From Amycolatopsis antarctica (GTDB lineage Bacteria; Actinomycetota; Actinomycetes; Mycobacteriales; Pseudonocardiaceae): a stretch of 64,000 nt of DNA. This document shows, one piece after another, positions 1 through 9,990 of this stretch. Where the stretch lies: contig NZ_NKYE01000022.1 in NCBI RefSeq assembly GCF_002262875.1, positions 1 through 64,000 on the forward strand, in the 5' to 3' direction. The first letter of the stretch is position 1. Each line of letters opens with the position of its first letter. The notes under the pieces are model-generated. The model was not told the DNA's origin. It was given only the letters and a program-made list of their open reading frames with translations, and searched no databases. The position numbers and the translations under genes were made by a program.

Positions 1-3000
1 GGCCGGTGTAAGGCGTTTTCGGGTGCGGCGGATGGGACTGGTTGGTCGGAGGGTGTTGGGGTGGTGGTGTTGGAGCGGTTGTCGGATGCGCGGGCGAATG
101 GGCATCGGGTGTTGGCGGTGGTGCGGGGTTCGGCGGTGAATTCGGATGGTGCGTCGAATGGGTTGACGGCGCCGAGTGGTCCGTCGCAGCAGCGGGTGAT
201 TCGTGCTGCTTTGGCGGCGGGGGGTGTGGCTGCGCGGGATGTGGATGTGGTGGAGGGGCATGGGACGGGTACGAGGTTGGGTGATCCGATTGAGGCGCAG
301 GCGTTGTTGTCGGCGTATGGGCAGGGTCGGGATGTGCCGTTGTTGTTGGGGTCGGTGAAGTCGAATTTGGGTCATACGCAGGCTGCTGCGGGTGTGGCTG
401 GTGTGATCAAGATGGTGATGGCGATGCGGCATGGTGTTGTGCCGCGGTCGTTGCATGTGGATGAGCCGACGCCGCATGTGGATTGGTCTGCGGGGTCGGT
501 GGAGGTGGTGGGGGTCGAGCGTGGGTGGCCGGAGTCGGGTCGGTCGCGTCGGGCGGGGGTGTCTTCGTTCGGGGTCAGTGGCACCAACGCGCACGTCATC
601 CTGGAGCAGGCGCCCGCCCCCGAGCCCGCAGCCGAGTCCGCAGCCGAGCCCGCTCCCGTCACGTCGACGCCGTGGGTGCTCTCCGCGCAGACGGTGCCGG
701 CACTGCGCGCCCAGGCCGCCGCCCTGGCCGAGGCCGCGGAGACCGCCGCCCTCGCACCGGCCGACGTCGGCCGGTCCCTGCTCGCCACCCGCGCCGCTCT
801 CGACCACGGCTGCGTCGTCGTCGGCGCGGACACCGCTGCCCTGGCCGCCGAACTGCGGGCCGTCGCCACCGACCTTCCCGACGCCCCCGCGGTCACCGGC
901 GTCGGGGCCGGGGCCGGCCGCGGCCCGGTGTTCGTCTTCTCCGGTCACGGCGCCCACTGGGTGGGCATGTGCGCCGAGCTGCTCGATGAGTCGCCGGTGT
1001 TCGCCGAGTCGCTGCGCGCCTGCGCCGAGGCGCTGGCCCCGCACATCGACTGGTCCCTGATCGACGTGTTGCGCGGGGCGCCCGAGGCTCCCGACCCGGA
1101 CCGCTTCGACGTCGTGCAGCCCACGCTGTGGGCGTGCATGGTCTCGCTGGCCGCGGTCTGGCGCGCGCACGGCGTCCACCCGGCCGCGGTGGTCGGCCAC
1201 TCCCAGGGCGAGGTGGCCGCGGCATGCGTGGCCGGAGCGCTGTCACTGGCCGATGCCGCCATGATCATCGCGGTGCGCAGCCGGGTCATCGCCGAGGAAC
1301 TGGGCGGCATCGGCGGCATGCTGTGGCTGCCGGTCTCCGCCGAACAGGCGCGCGAGCGGCTGCGCCCCTGGGAGGAGCGGCTCTCGGTCGCCGCCGAGAA
1401 CAGCCCGACCGCATCGGTGGTGTCCGGCGACTACGTGGCGCTGGCCGAACTCGCCAAGGCGTGCGCTGCGGACGGCGTGCGCAGCCGGGAGGTCGGCGGC
1501 GACGTCCCCGCCCACTCCGCCTACTTCGACCGGGTGCGTGACCAGGTCGTCGCCGCGCTGGCCGGCGTCTGCCCGCGAGGCGACGCCGAGATCCCCATGC
1601 TCTCCACGGTCACCGCTGACTGGATCGCCCCAGCCGCACTGGACGCCGACTACTGGTTCGCCAACATGCGCGAGACCGTGCGGCTCGAGTCCGCCGTGCG
1701 CGCGCTGACCGAGCACGGCCACACCCTGTTCGTCGAGTCCACTCCGCATCCGGTGCTCAGCCCCAGCGTCGCCGACACCTCCGGCGCGGTCACCATCGGC
1801 ACCTTGCGCCGCGACGACGGCGGTCTCGACCGCATGCTCCGCTCGCTGGGCGAAGCGCACCTGGCCGGTGTCCAGGTCGACTGGTCCCCGTGCTACCCGG
1901 GGGCGTCCATCGTGGACCTCCCGACCTACGCCTTCGACCTTGCCCGTTACTGGCCGCCGGCCAGGGCCGACGCCTCGGCCGGTCTCACCCCGGCCGGGCA
2001 CCCGGTGCTGGACGGCACGATGGAGCTGGCCGAGAACGGCGAGTTCGTGCTCACGGGCGGCCTGTCCGTCGCCACCCATCCGTGGCTGGCCGACCACCTC
2101 GTGTTCGGTGCCGTGCTGTTCCCCGGAGCCGGGTTCGTCGAGTTGGCTGTGCGCGCGGGCGACGAGGTGGGCTGTGCCGAACTGGTCGAGCTGACCCTGG
2201 ACGCGCCGATGATCATCCCCGCACAGGGCACGCTGCGGTTGCAGGTCCTGGTTGGCGCCGCGGAGGGTGACCGGCGGCGGATCGGTGTGCACTCTCGCCC
2301 CGCCGGCTCCGAGCAGCCGTGGACCCGGCACGCGGCCGGTGTTCTCGCCACCGGCTCGAACGCCCCGGCCACCGGGTTCGATGTCACCGCCTGGCCGCCA
2401 CCCGGCGCGGATCCGATGCCCGTGGCCGGCTGCTACGACGAGTTCGCCGCCCAGGGCTTCGACTACGGCCCAGCGTTCCAGGGGCTGCGCGCGGCCTGGC
2501 GCCGTGGCGACGAGATCTTCGCCGAGGTCGACGGGGACACCACAGAAGGCGACGGGTTCGGACTGAGCCCGACCCTGCTCGACGCCGCCCTGCACGCCTG
2601 CCTGCTCGGCGAGGCCGCCACCGAGGGCCGGCTGCCCTTCTCCTGGGAGGGCGTGCGGCTACACGCCGCCGGAGCGGGCGCCCTGCGGGTCAGGGTGGCT
2701 CCGGCCGGGACCGACGCGGTGACGGTCGTCGCGGTCGACCCTGCGGGCGACCCGGTCGTCACGGCGGACGCGCTGCGCCTGCGGGCTTGGTCGGCCGCCG
2801 ACCTGCCCACCGACCGGATCGCGTCGCTGCACGCGCTGGACTGGATCCCGGTCCAGTCGCCGGCCGGAGACCCGCCGGAGATCGGCGTACTCGGCCCGGA
2901 CCCGTGGGGCCTGCCCGGACCGGCCGTGGACACGGTGGACGCCGCGCCCGTCGTGCTGGTCCCGGTCGCCATGTCGGCGAAGGACCCGGCTGCCGGCGCG

Positions 3001-6000
3001 CACCAGCTCACCCGGCGCGTCCTCGGTCTGTTGCAGGACTGGCTCGCCACCGAGCCGGACACCCGGCTGGTGTTCGTCACCACTGGTGCCACCACGGGCG
3101 CCGACCCGGCCGCCGCCGCGGTGTGGGGGCTGGTCCGCACGGCCCAGACCGAGAACCCCGACTGCTTCGGCCTGATCGATCTCGACCCCTCCGCCGATCC
3201 GGTCCTGCCGCCGGGCACGCTCGTCGGCGACGAACCACAGCTGCTGGTCCGGGACGGCGCCCTGTTCGCCGCCCGGCTGGTCCCGGCCCCCCCGCCGGCC
3301 GAGGCGTTCGACTGGCGGACCGAGGACACCGTGCTGGTCACCGGTGGCCTCACCGGGCTGGGCGCGATCACCGCGCGCCACCTGGCGGACCAGGGCGTCG
3401 GTCGGCTGGTGCTGGTCGGTCGGCGTGGCCAGAACACTCCGGGCGCCGCCGAGTTGGTCGCCGAGCTGGCCGAGCACGGCGCGACGGTCGCCGCCGTGGC
3501 CTGCGACCTCGCGGACCCGGCCGCGGTGGCCGAGCTGGTGGCCGACCTGCCCACGCTGACCGCGGTGGTGCACGCGGCCGGAGTGATCGAGGACGCCACG
3601 ATCCCGGCGCTGACCCCCGAGCGACTCGACGCGGTGCTGCGCCCCAAGGTCGACGCCGCCTGGCGACTGCACGAGGCGACCCTCGGCCACGACCTGCGCG
3701 CCTTCGTGCTGTTCTCCTCCTCGGCCGGGCTCACCGGCGCGGCCGGGCAGGGAAACTACGCCGCCGGCAACGCGTTCCTGGACGCACTGGCCCGGCTGCG
3801 GCACGTCTCTGGTCTGCCCGCGACCGCGATGGCCTGGGGCGGCTGGGCCACGAACACCGGCATGATCACCGGACACGACGACGCCGAGCGAGACCGGATG
3901 GCCCGTCGCGGGATGCCGTTGCTGACCGTCGAGGAGGGGCTCGACCTGTTCGACGCCGCGCTCGCGCAGGGTGGACCGGACCTGCTCACCGCTCGTCTCG
4001 ACCTGCCGGCCATCGCTGCCGGTGGCGAGGCGCCGACCTTGTTCCGCGGCCTGGTCCGGACCCGCCGCCGAACCGCGCGCCAGTCCCCGGCCGCGGCGGC
4101 CGACCTGGCCGGGCGACTCGCCGCGCTTCCCGCCGACCAGCGTCTCGACTTGCTCGGCGAGCTGGTGCGCACCCAGATCGCGGTCGTCCTGGGCCACGAC
4201 GAGGCCGTCGCGATCGACCCGGACCGGGCGTTCAAGGACCTCGGCTTCGACTCGCTGACCGCCGTGGAGCTGCGCAACAAGCTCGGCGCGGCGACCGGGC
4301 TGCGGTTGCCTGCCACCCTGGTGTTCGACCATCCTTCGGCGACGGCGCTGACCGCCCACCTGCTGGCCGAGCTGGTCGGGAACGAAGCCCCGGCCACCCC
4401 TGTCGCCCGGGCGTCGGTGGTGGATGAGCCGGTCGCCATTGTGGGGATGGCCTGTCGTTATCCGGGTGGGGTTCGTTCGCCGGAGGACTTGTGGCGGCTG
4501 GTGTCCGATGGGGTGGACGCCATTACCGAGTTCCCGACGGATCGGGGGTGGGATCTTGGTCGGGTCTACGACCCCGATCCGGCGAATCCGGGCACGTCCT
4601 ATACCCGGCACGGCGGATTCCTGCACGACGCCGCCGGGTTCGACGCGGCGTTCTTCGGGATGTCGCCGCGCGAGGCGATGGCCACCGACGTCCAGCAGCG
4701 ACTGCTGCTGGAGGTCTCGTGGGAGGCGCTGGAGCGAGCCGGGGTGGACCCGACCTCGCTGCGCGGTGGTGACACGGGCGTCTACGCCGGGGTGATGTAC
4801 AACGACTACGCCGCCCTGCTCACCGACCCGGAGTTCGAAGGCTTTCGCGGCAACGGCACCTCGCCCAGCATCGTCTCCGGTCGGGTGGCGTATGCGTTGG
4901 GGTTGGAGGGTCCGACGATGACGGTGGACACGGCGTGTTCGTCGTCGTTGGTGTCGTTGCATTTGGCCGTGCAGGCGTTGCGATCGGGGGAGTGTTCGTT
5001 GGCGCTGGCCGGTGGCGTCACCGTGATGGCCACCCCGCATCCGTTCATCGAGTTCTCCCGGCAGGGCGGGCTCTCGGTCGACGGCCGGTGCAAGCCGTAC
5101 TCCGACGCCGCCGACGGTGCCGGCTGGTCTGAGGGTGTGGGTGTGGTGGTGGTGGAGCGGTTGTCGGATGCGGTGGCCAATGGGCATGAGGTGTTGGCGG
5201 TGGTGCGGGGTTCGGCGGTGAATTCGGATGGTGCGTCGAATGGGTTGACGGCGCCGAGTGGTCCGTCGCAGCAGCGGGTGATTCGTGCTGCTTTGGCGGC
5301 GGGGGGTGTGGCTGCGCGGGATGTGGATGTGGTGGAGGGTCATGGGACGGGTACGAGGTTGGGTGATCCGATTGAGGCGCAGGCGTTGTTGTCGGCGTAT
5401 GGGCAGGACCGGTCGAGTCCTTTGTTGTTGGGGTCGGTGAAGTCGAATTTGGGTCATACGCAGGCTGCTGCGGGTGTGGCTGGTGTGATCAAGATGGTGT
5501 TGGCGATGCGGCATGGTGTTGTGCCGCGGTCGTTGCATGTGGATGTGCCGTCGTCGCATGTGGATTGGTCGGCGGGGTCGGTGGAGGTGGTGGGGGTCGA
5601 GCGTGGGTGGCCGGAGTCGGGTCGGTCGCGTCGGGCGGGGGTGTCTTCGTTCGGGGTCAGTGGCACCAACGCGCACGTCATCCTGGAACAGGCGCCCGCC
5701 CCGGTCGTCGGCTCACCGACTTCGGAACCGGAAACACTGCCCTGGCTGGTCTCCGCTCGCACGACCGACGCGCTGCGCGCCCAGGCCGCCCGGTTGGTGG
5801 CCGGCCTCGACGACGCGCCGCCGGCCGCGGTCGCCCGCGCCCTGGCCACCTCGCGGACCGCGTTCCGCCGTCGGGCCGTCATCGTCGCCGAGGACGCTCG
5901 GCGCGGCCTGGCCGCGCTGGCCACCGGCCGGGAAGACTCGACGCTGATACTCGGGCCTGCCGCGCCGACCCCCGGCCGCACCGCGGTCCTGTTCACCGGT

Positions 6001-9000
6001 CAGGGCTCGCAGCGCCTGGGCATGGGCCGCGAGCTGCACGCCCGGTTCCCGGTGTTCGCCGACGCGTTCGACGAGGCACTCGCCGAGCTGGACCGGCATC
6101 TGGACCGCCCGCTGCGCGAGGTGATCTGGGGCGAGGACGCCGACCTGCTCAATCGCACCGGCTGGACACAGCCGGCGCTGTTCGCCATGGAGGTCGCGCT
6201 TTACCGGCTGGTCGAGTCCTGGGGGGTGGTCGCCGACCAGGTCGCCGGACACTCGGTCGGCGAACTGGTCGCCGCGCACGTCGCCGGGGCGCTGACGCTG
6301 CCGGACGCCTGCGCGCTGGTGTGCGCCCGCGCCCGGCTGATGGAGTCGCTGCCCGGCGGAGCGATGGTTGCCGTACGCGCCGAGGAGGATCAGGTGCGGC
6401 CGCTGCTGGGCCCGTGGGTGGCGATCGCCGCGATCAACGCGCCCGGCTCGGTGGTGCTGGCGGGTACCGAGCCCGCGGTGGGTGAGGTGACCACTCGGCT
6501 GGCCGAGGCCGGCTGCGAGACCAGACGACTCGCGGTCAGTCACGCCTTCCACTCGCCGATGGTGGACCCGGTGATGAACGAGTTGACCGAGTTCGCGGCC
6601 GGTCTGACCGTCGCGGACCCGCGGATTCCGCTGGTGTCCGCGGTGACCGGCGAGCCGATCGAGGGGGACCAGCTGCGCGAGCCCAACCACTGGGCCGTTC
6701 ACGCCAGGGAGACTGTGCGCTTCGCCGAGGTTGTGCACACCCTGCGCGCCGCCGGGACCGGTGTGTTTGTCGAACTCGGCCCCGACGCCGCGCTCACCCC
6801 GATGGTGGGGGACACCCTGGGCGCGGACAGCGAAGCGCTGGTCGTCCCGGCCCAGCGGGCCGATCGTGACGAGGTGGAGACGCTGCTGGGTGCGCTCGCC
6901 ACCTTGCATTGCGCCGGGCGGCCGGTGGACTGGCCCGCGTTCTTCGGCGGCTCCGGCGGAGCGGAGCTGCCGACCTACCCGTTCGAACGCGCGCGCTACT
7001 GGCCCCGGCCCACGTTCGCGGTGGCCGGCGACGTCGGCGCCGTTGGCCTGGCCTCGGCCGCACACCCGCTGCTGGGCGCGGTCGTCGATCTCCCCGACGA
7101 CGCCGGCGTGCTGTTCACCAGTCGGCTGTCGCTGGACACCCACTCGTGGCTGGCCGATCACGCCGTCCTGGGCCGGGTGCTGCTGCCCGGCTCCGCGTTC
7201 GTCGAGTTGGCCGTCCGCGCCGGCGAGCGGGTCGGCTGCGCGCGGGTGGCCGAGCTGACCATGGCCGCGCCGCTGCTGTTCGCCGGGCACGCCGCGACCC
7301 GCGTTCAGGTCCGGGTCGGCGCTCCCGACGCCGAGGGCCAACGCCCGGTCACCGTCCACTCCCGGCCCGACGACGACGGCGGTGGGCAGTGGATCGCGAA
7401 CGCGGTCGGTCTGCTGGCCGAAGCGACCGGAGCCGTGGCAGTCGGTCCGCCTGGGCAGTGGCCGCCACCCGGGGCCGAGCCGGTCCCGCTAGCCGACTGT
7501 TATCCCGGCTTGGCCGAGGCCGGCTTCGCCTACGGGCCGGCCTTCCAGGGGCTGCGCGCGGTGTGGCGGGTCGAGGACGGCGTGGTGGCCGAGGTCGAGT
7601 TGGCTGACGAGCTTCGCGCCGAGGGCGGCGACTACGGCCTGCACCCGGTGCTGCTGGACTCCGCGCTGCACGCGTTGATGGTCGCCGAGGGGAACCGTGA
7701 CGCGGTCGAGATCCCGTTCTCCTGGGAGGGTGTGTCGTTGTTCGGGTCGGGAGCGGTCGCCGCCCGGGTCCACGTTCGGGACCAACGCGCCACCGGTGGC
7801 GCGTTGTCGGTGGCACTCTCCGACGCCGATGGCCGGCCGGTCGCCGCGGTCGAGGCTCTGCGTGTCCGCGCGCTCACTCCGGCCGACCTGGCCGGAGCCG
7901 ACGCCGCGGTCGATGACTCCCTGTTCGGCCTCGGCTGGACTCCGGTGTCGCCCGGACCGGCCGCCGTCGTTCCCGACCTGGCGGTGCTGGGCGCCGAGGC
8001 CCCGGATCTGCCCGGCGTGTCCGGCCGGCGGTTCACCGGGCTGGCTGAGCTGGCCGAGCTGGCCGACCTGCCACCGCTGGTGCTGACCGTCCTGCCGGCG
8101 GGTCCGGCCGCCGACGTTCCCGCTGCGGTGCGGGACCGGACCGCGGCGGCGCTGGCGCTGATCCGGGACTGGCTGGCCGAGGAGCGGTTCGCGGAGGCGA
8201 CCCTGGTCCTGGTCACCCGAGGCGCGAGTACCGGTGACCTGCCGGCCGCGGCTGTCTGGGGCCTGATCCGCTCCGCCCAACGTGAGCACCCAGGCCGGTT
8301 CGCCCTGCTGGACCTCGACGGCGAGCCGGCCGATCTGGCCCCGGCGTTGACCTCCGGCGAGCCGGAGGTGGCCGTGCGCGGCACCGAGACCCTGGCCCCC
8401 CGGCTGGCCCGGCTGGACCCGTCGGGCGACCACCCGGTCTGGCCGACCTCGGGGACCGTCCTGGTCACCGGCGGCACCGGCGGGCTCGGCGGAGTGGTCG
8501 CCCGGCACCTCGTCGCCGAGCACGGCGTGCGTCGACTGCTGTTGCTCAGCCGGCGCGGACCCGCCGCCGACGGGGTCGAGCGGCTGGTGACCGACCTGGC
8601 TGAGCACGGCGCCGTCGCCGAGGTCGTGGCCTGCGACGTCAGCGACCGCGAGGCGCTGGCGACGACGCTGGCCGCGATTCCGGCCGAGCATCCACTGCGG
8701 GCCGTGGTGCACACCGCCGGAGTTCTGGACGACGGGGTGATCACCGGTCTGACTCCCGACCGGCTGACCGCGGTGCTGGGCGCGAAGGCGGAGGCCGCCT
8801 GGCATCTGCACGAGCTGACCGCCGGACTCGAGTTGGACGCCTTCGTGCTGTTTTCCTCGGCGGCCGGAGTCCTGGGCGCGGCCGGACAGGCCAACTACGC
8901 GGCGGCGAACGCCGCGATGGACGCGTTGGCCGCCCGCCGACGCGCGGCCGGTCTGCCCGCGGTGTCACTGGCCTGGGGTCCGTGGGACCCGACGATCGGA

Positions 9001-9744
9001 ATGACGGGCGAGCTGAGCACCGCCGATGTCGAGCGAATGCGGCGGGCCGGCACCCGGCCGATCTCCGAGCGGGAGGGGACCGCCCTGTTCGATGCGGCCC
9101 TGGGCGCTCGTGCCGCGGTGGTCGTGCCGATTCACCTCGACCTATCCGCGCTGCGAGCGCATGACCAGACGCCGCCGCCGTTGCGGTCCCTGGTCCGCCC
9201 CACCACCCGCCACCCGGCCGGGCCGGTGCGGCCGGTGGAGTCGTTCCAGGAGAAGCTGGCCACGGCGAGTGGCGGTGCGCGCCGCGCGGCGGTGGTCCGC
9301 GGCCTGATCGGCGCCGAGGCCGCCGCCGTGCTGCGCACCGACCCGGCCGCGGTCGATCCGGACACCCGGTTCCAGGATCTGGGCTTCGACTCGTTGACCG
9401 CCGTGGAGCTGCGCAACCGCCTCGGCGCGGCGACCGGGCTGCGGTTGCCGGCCTCCCTGTTGTTCGACCACCCCACTCTGGAGGACCTGACCGCGTATCT
9501 GCTGCCGCGTCTCGCCCCTGGGCAGGACACGCCGACCGCGCTGCTCGCGGAGCTGGACCGAGTCCAGGCCGCGTTCACCGCGGACGGTCTGGACAGCCGG
9601 ACGCGTCAACAGGTGACCGACCGCCTTGAGGTCCTGCTGGCCGCCCTCACCGCTACCCGGCCCGATCCCTCCGAGGAGAACCTCGACCTTGACGCCGCCA
9701 CCGACGAGGAGATGTTCACCATGCTGGACTCCGAGCTGACCTGA
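1..9744 (+). CDS. Modular type I polyketide synthase, 3' part (two modules, 5' end outside window)
   Basis: The reading frame is open from base 1, so the gene starts upstream; 3247 residues are visible. Domains in order (bases): C-terminal half of a KS (1-610), AT1 (about 925-1860), DH1 (1990-2800), KR1 (3300-4000), ACP1 (4120-4380), KS2 (4420-5690), AT2 (5970-6890), DH2 (7050-7880), KR2 (8440-9120), ACP2 (9270-9510), C-terminal docking helices (9540-9744). KS2 has its Cys in DTACSSS (4936). AT1 has GHSQGE (Ser 1201), normally a methylmalonyl-type motif, but VPAH at 1504-1515. AT2 has GHSVGE (Ser 6253) and HAFH (6541), predicting malonyl-CoA. Both DHs keep HxxxGxxxxP (His 2095, 7159) and the Asp of D(A/S)ALH (2581, 7657). 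Both KRs keep Tyr (3757, 8896) and the B-type Asp (3592, 8731). ACP serines are at 4252 and 9391. There is no ER or TE, so each module should leave a trans double bond (inference). Confidence 0.97.
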   Translation, partial: GRCKAFSGAADGTGWSEGVGVVVLERLSDARANGHRVLAVVRGSAVNSDGASNGLTAPSGPSQQRVIRAALAAGGVAARDVDVVEGHGTGTRLGDPIEAQALLSAYGQGRDVPLLLGSVKSNLGHTQAAAGVAGVIKMVMAMRHGVVPRSLHVDEPTPHVDWSAGSVEVVGVERGWPESGRSRRAGVSSFGVSGTNAHVILEQAPAPEPAAESAAEPAPVTSTPWVLSAQTVPALRAQAAALAEAAETAALAPADVGRSLLATRAALDHGCVVVGADTAALAAELRAVATDLPDAPAVTGVGAGAGRGPVFVFSGHGAHWVGMCAELLDESPVFAESLRACAEALAPHIDWSLIDVLRGAPEAPDPDRFDVVQPTLWACMVSLAAVWRAHGVHPAAVVGHSQGEVAAACVAGALSLADAAMIIAVRSRVIAEELGGIGGMLWLPVSAEQARERLRPWEERLSVAAENSPTASVVSGDYVALAELAKACAADGVRSREVGGDVPAHSAYFDRVRDQVVAALAGVCPRGDAEIPMLSTVTADWIAPAALDADYWFANMRETVRLESAVRALTEHGHTLFVESTPHPVLSPSVADTSGAVTIGTLRRDDGGLDRMLRSLGEAHLAGVQVDWSPCYPGASIVDLPTYAFDLARYWPPARADASAGLTPAGHPVLDGTMELAENGEFVLTGGLSVATHPWLADHLVFGAVLFPGAGFVELAVRAGDEVGCAELVELTLDAPMIIPAQGTLRLQVLVGAAEGDRRRIGVHSRPAGSEQPWTRHAAGVLATGSNAPATGFDVTAWPPPGADPMPVAGCYDEFAAQGFDYGPAFQGLRAAWRRGDEIFAEVDGDTTEGDGFGLSPTLLDAALHACLLGEAATEGRLPFSWEGVRLHAAGAGALRVRVAPAGTDAVTVVAVDPAGDPVVTADALRLRAWSAADLPTDRIASLHALDWIPVQSPAGDPPEIGVLGPDPWGLPGPAVDTVDAAPVVLVPVAMSAKDPAAGAHQLTRRVLGLLQDWLATEPDTRLVFVTTGATTGADPAAAAVWGLVRTAQTENPDCFGLIDLDPSADPVLPPGTLVGDEPQLLVRDGALFAARLVPAPPPAEAFDWRTEDTVLVTGGLTGLGAITARHLADQGVGRLVLVGRRGQNTPGAAELVAELAEHGATVAAVACDLADPAAVAELVADLPTLTAVVHAAGVIEDATIPALTPERLDAVLRPKVDAAWRLHEATLGHDLRAFVLFSSSAGLTGAAGQGNYAAGNAFLDALARLRHVSGLPATAMAWGGWATNTGMITGHDDAERDRMARRGMPLLTVEEGLDLFDAALAQGGPDLLTARLDLPAIAAGGEAPTLFRGLVRTRRRTARQSPAAAADLAGRLAALPADQRLDLLGELVRTQIAVVLGHDEAVAIDPDRAFKDLGFDSLTAVELRNKLGAATGLRLPATLVFDHPSATALTAHLLAELVGNEAPATPVARASVVDEPVAIVGMACRYPGGVRSPEDLWRLVSDGVDAITEFPTDRGWDLGRVYDPDPANPGTSYTRHGGFLHDAAGFDAAFFGMSPREAMATDVQQRLLLEVSWEALERAGVDPTSLRGGDTGVYAGVMYNDYAALLTDPEFEGFRGNGTSPSIVSGRVAYALGLEGPTMTVDTACSSSLVSLHLAVQALRSGECSLALAGGVTVMATPHPFIEFSRQGGLSVDGRCKPYSDAADGAGWSEGVGVVVVERLSDAVANGHEVLAVVRGSAVNSDGASNGLTAPSGPSQQRVIRAALAAGGVAARDVDVVEGHGTGTRLGDPIEAQALLSAYGQDRSSPLLLGSVKSNLGHTQAAAGVAGVIKMVLAMRHGVVPRSLHVDVPSSHVDWSAGSVEVVGVERGWPESGRSRRAGVSSFGVSGTNAHVILEQAPAPVVGSPTSEPETLPWLVSARTTDALRAQAARLVAGLDDAPPAAVARALATSRTAFRRRAVIVAEDARRGLAALATGREDSTLILGPAAPTPGRTAVLFTGQGSQRLGMGRELHARFPVFADAFDEALAELDRHLDRPLREVIWGEDADLLNRTGWTQPALFAMEVALYRLVESWGVVADQVAGHSVGELVAAHVAGALTLPDACALVCARARLMESLPGGAMVAVRAEEDQVRPLLGPWVAIAAINAPGSVVLAGTEPAVGEVTTRLAEAGCETRRLAVSHAFHSPMVDPVMNELTEFAAGLTVADPRIPLVSAVTGEPIEGDQLREPNHWAVHARETVRFAEVVHTLRAAGTGVFVELGPDAALTPMVGDTLGADSEALVVPAQRADRDEVETLLGALATLHCAGRPVDWPAFFGGSGGAELPTYPFERARYWPRPTFAVAGDVGAVGLASAAHPLLGAVVDLPDDAGVLFTSRLSLDTHSWLADHAVLGRVLLPGSAFVELAVRAGERVGCARVAELTMAAPLLFAGHAATRVQVRVGAPDAEGQRPVTVHSRPDDDGGGQWIANAVGLLAEATGAVAVGPPGQWPPPGAEPVPLADCYPGLAEAGFAYGPAFQGLRAVWRVEDGVVAEVELADELRAEGGDYGLHPVLLDSALHALMVAEGNRDAVEIPFSWEGVSLFGSGAVAARVHVRDQRATGGALSVALSDADGRPVAAVEALRVRALTPADLAGADAAVDDSLFGLGWTPVSPGPAAVVPDLAVLGAEAPDLPGVSGRRFTGLAELAELADLPPLVLTVLPAGPAADVPAAVRDRTAAALALIRDWLAEERFAEATLVLVTRGASTGDLPAAAVWGLIRSAQREHPGRFALLDLDGEPADLAPALTSGEPEVAVRGTETLAPRLARLDPSGDHPVWPTSGTVLVTGGTGGLGGVVARHLVAEHGVRRLLLLSRRGPAADGVERLVTDLAEHGAVAEVVACDVSDREALATTLAAIPAEHPLRAVVHTAGVLDDGVITGLTPDRLTAVLGAKAEAAWHLHELTAGLELDAFVLFSSAAGVLGAAGQANYAAANAAMDALAARRRAAGLPAVSLAWGPWDPTIGMTGELSTADVERMRRAGTRPISEREGTALFDAALGARAAVVVPIHLDLSALRAHDQTPPPLRSLVRPTTRHPAGPVRPVESFQEKLATASGGARRAAVVRGLIGAEAAAVLRTDPAAVDPDTRFQDLGFDSLTAVELRNRLGAATGLRLPASLLFDHPTLEDLTAYLLPRLAPGQDTPTALLAELDRVQAAFTADGLDSRTRQQVTDRLEVLLAALTATRPDPSEENLDLDAATDEEMFTMLDSELT
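61..620 (+). repeat. Near-identical KS-encoding direct repeat, copy 1
   Basis: This segment matches 5143-5702 at a constant offset of 5082 bases, with about 22 differences in 560 counted by eye. It encodes the C-terminal half of the ketosynthase. Its codons end mostly in G or T, unlike the C-ending codons of the rest of the gene. This looks like KS homogenisation by gene conversion or recent module duplication (inference). Confidence 0.9.
5143..5702 (+). repeat. Near-identical KS-encoding direct repeat, copy 2
   Basis: Partner of 61-620, about 96 percent identical by hand count. The similarity stops abruptly where the KS ends and the KS-AT linker begins, just after the codons for NAHVILEQAPAP. 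Confidence 0.9.
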
Positions 9745-9805
9745 CCATCCCGGACGCGGAGAGTCCGACTGCCATCCGCCGGGCGTGAAGGCCGGATCGG
9801 GCGTA

Positions 9806-9828
9806 GGTCACGCAAGGATCCTGTGACC
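9806..9828. promoter_or_regulatory. Inverted repeat between the PKS and thioesterase genes
   Basis: GGTCAC (9806-9811) is repeated inverted as GTGACC (9823-9828). The 11-base middle contains the palindrome AGGATCCT. It could be a hairpin or an operator in the 246-base gap ahead of the thioesterase gene. No partner site was seen, so its role is open. Confidence 0.3.
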
Positions 9829-9990
9829 ATCAGCGCCTCGGCCTCGTGTCCCGGAATCGACCGCACGTGTCATCGACCGCGACGTCGAACGGCTCCCGTC
9901 CGATTGACCCCACCGAGTGAGAGACCATCGTGAACCGGCCCGTCGCACCGGCGGAACCGGTTCCGGTGAGAGTTGAGAGGAGTACCAGGC

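Noticed and set aside
61..620. The KS repeats as an insertion sequence or recombination target such as att sites
   Set aside because: Both copies are in-frame KS coding sequence with no transposase or terminal inverted repeats.
2659..5676. Very long open frame antisense to the PKS gene
   Set aside because: High-GC coding DNA with G/C-ending codons leaves long open antisense frames. The product is Arg/His/Gln-rich and low in family-like motifs, and there is no start context.
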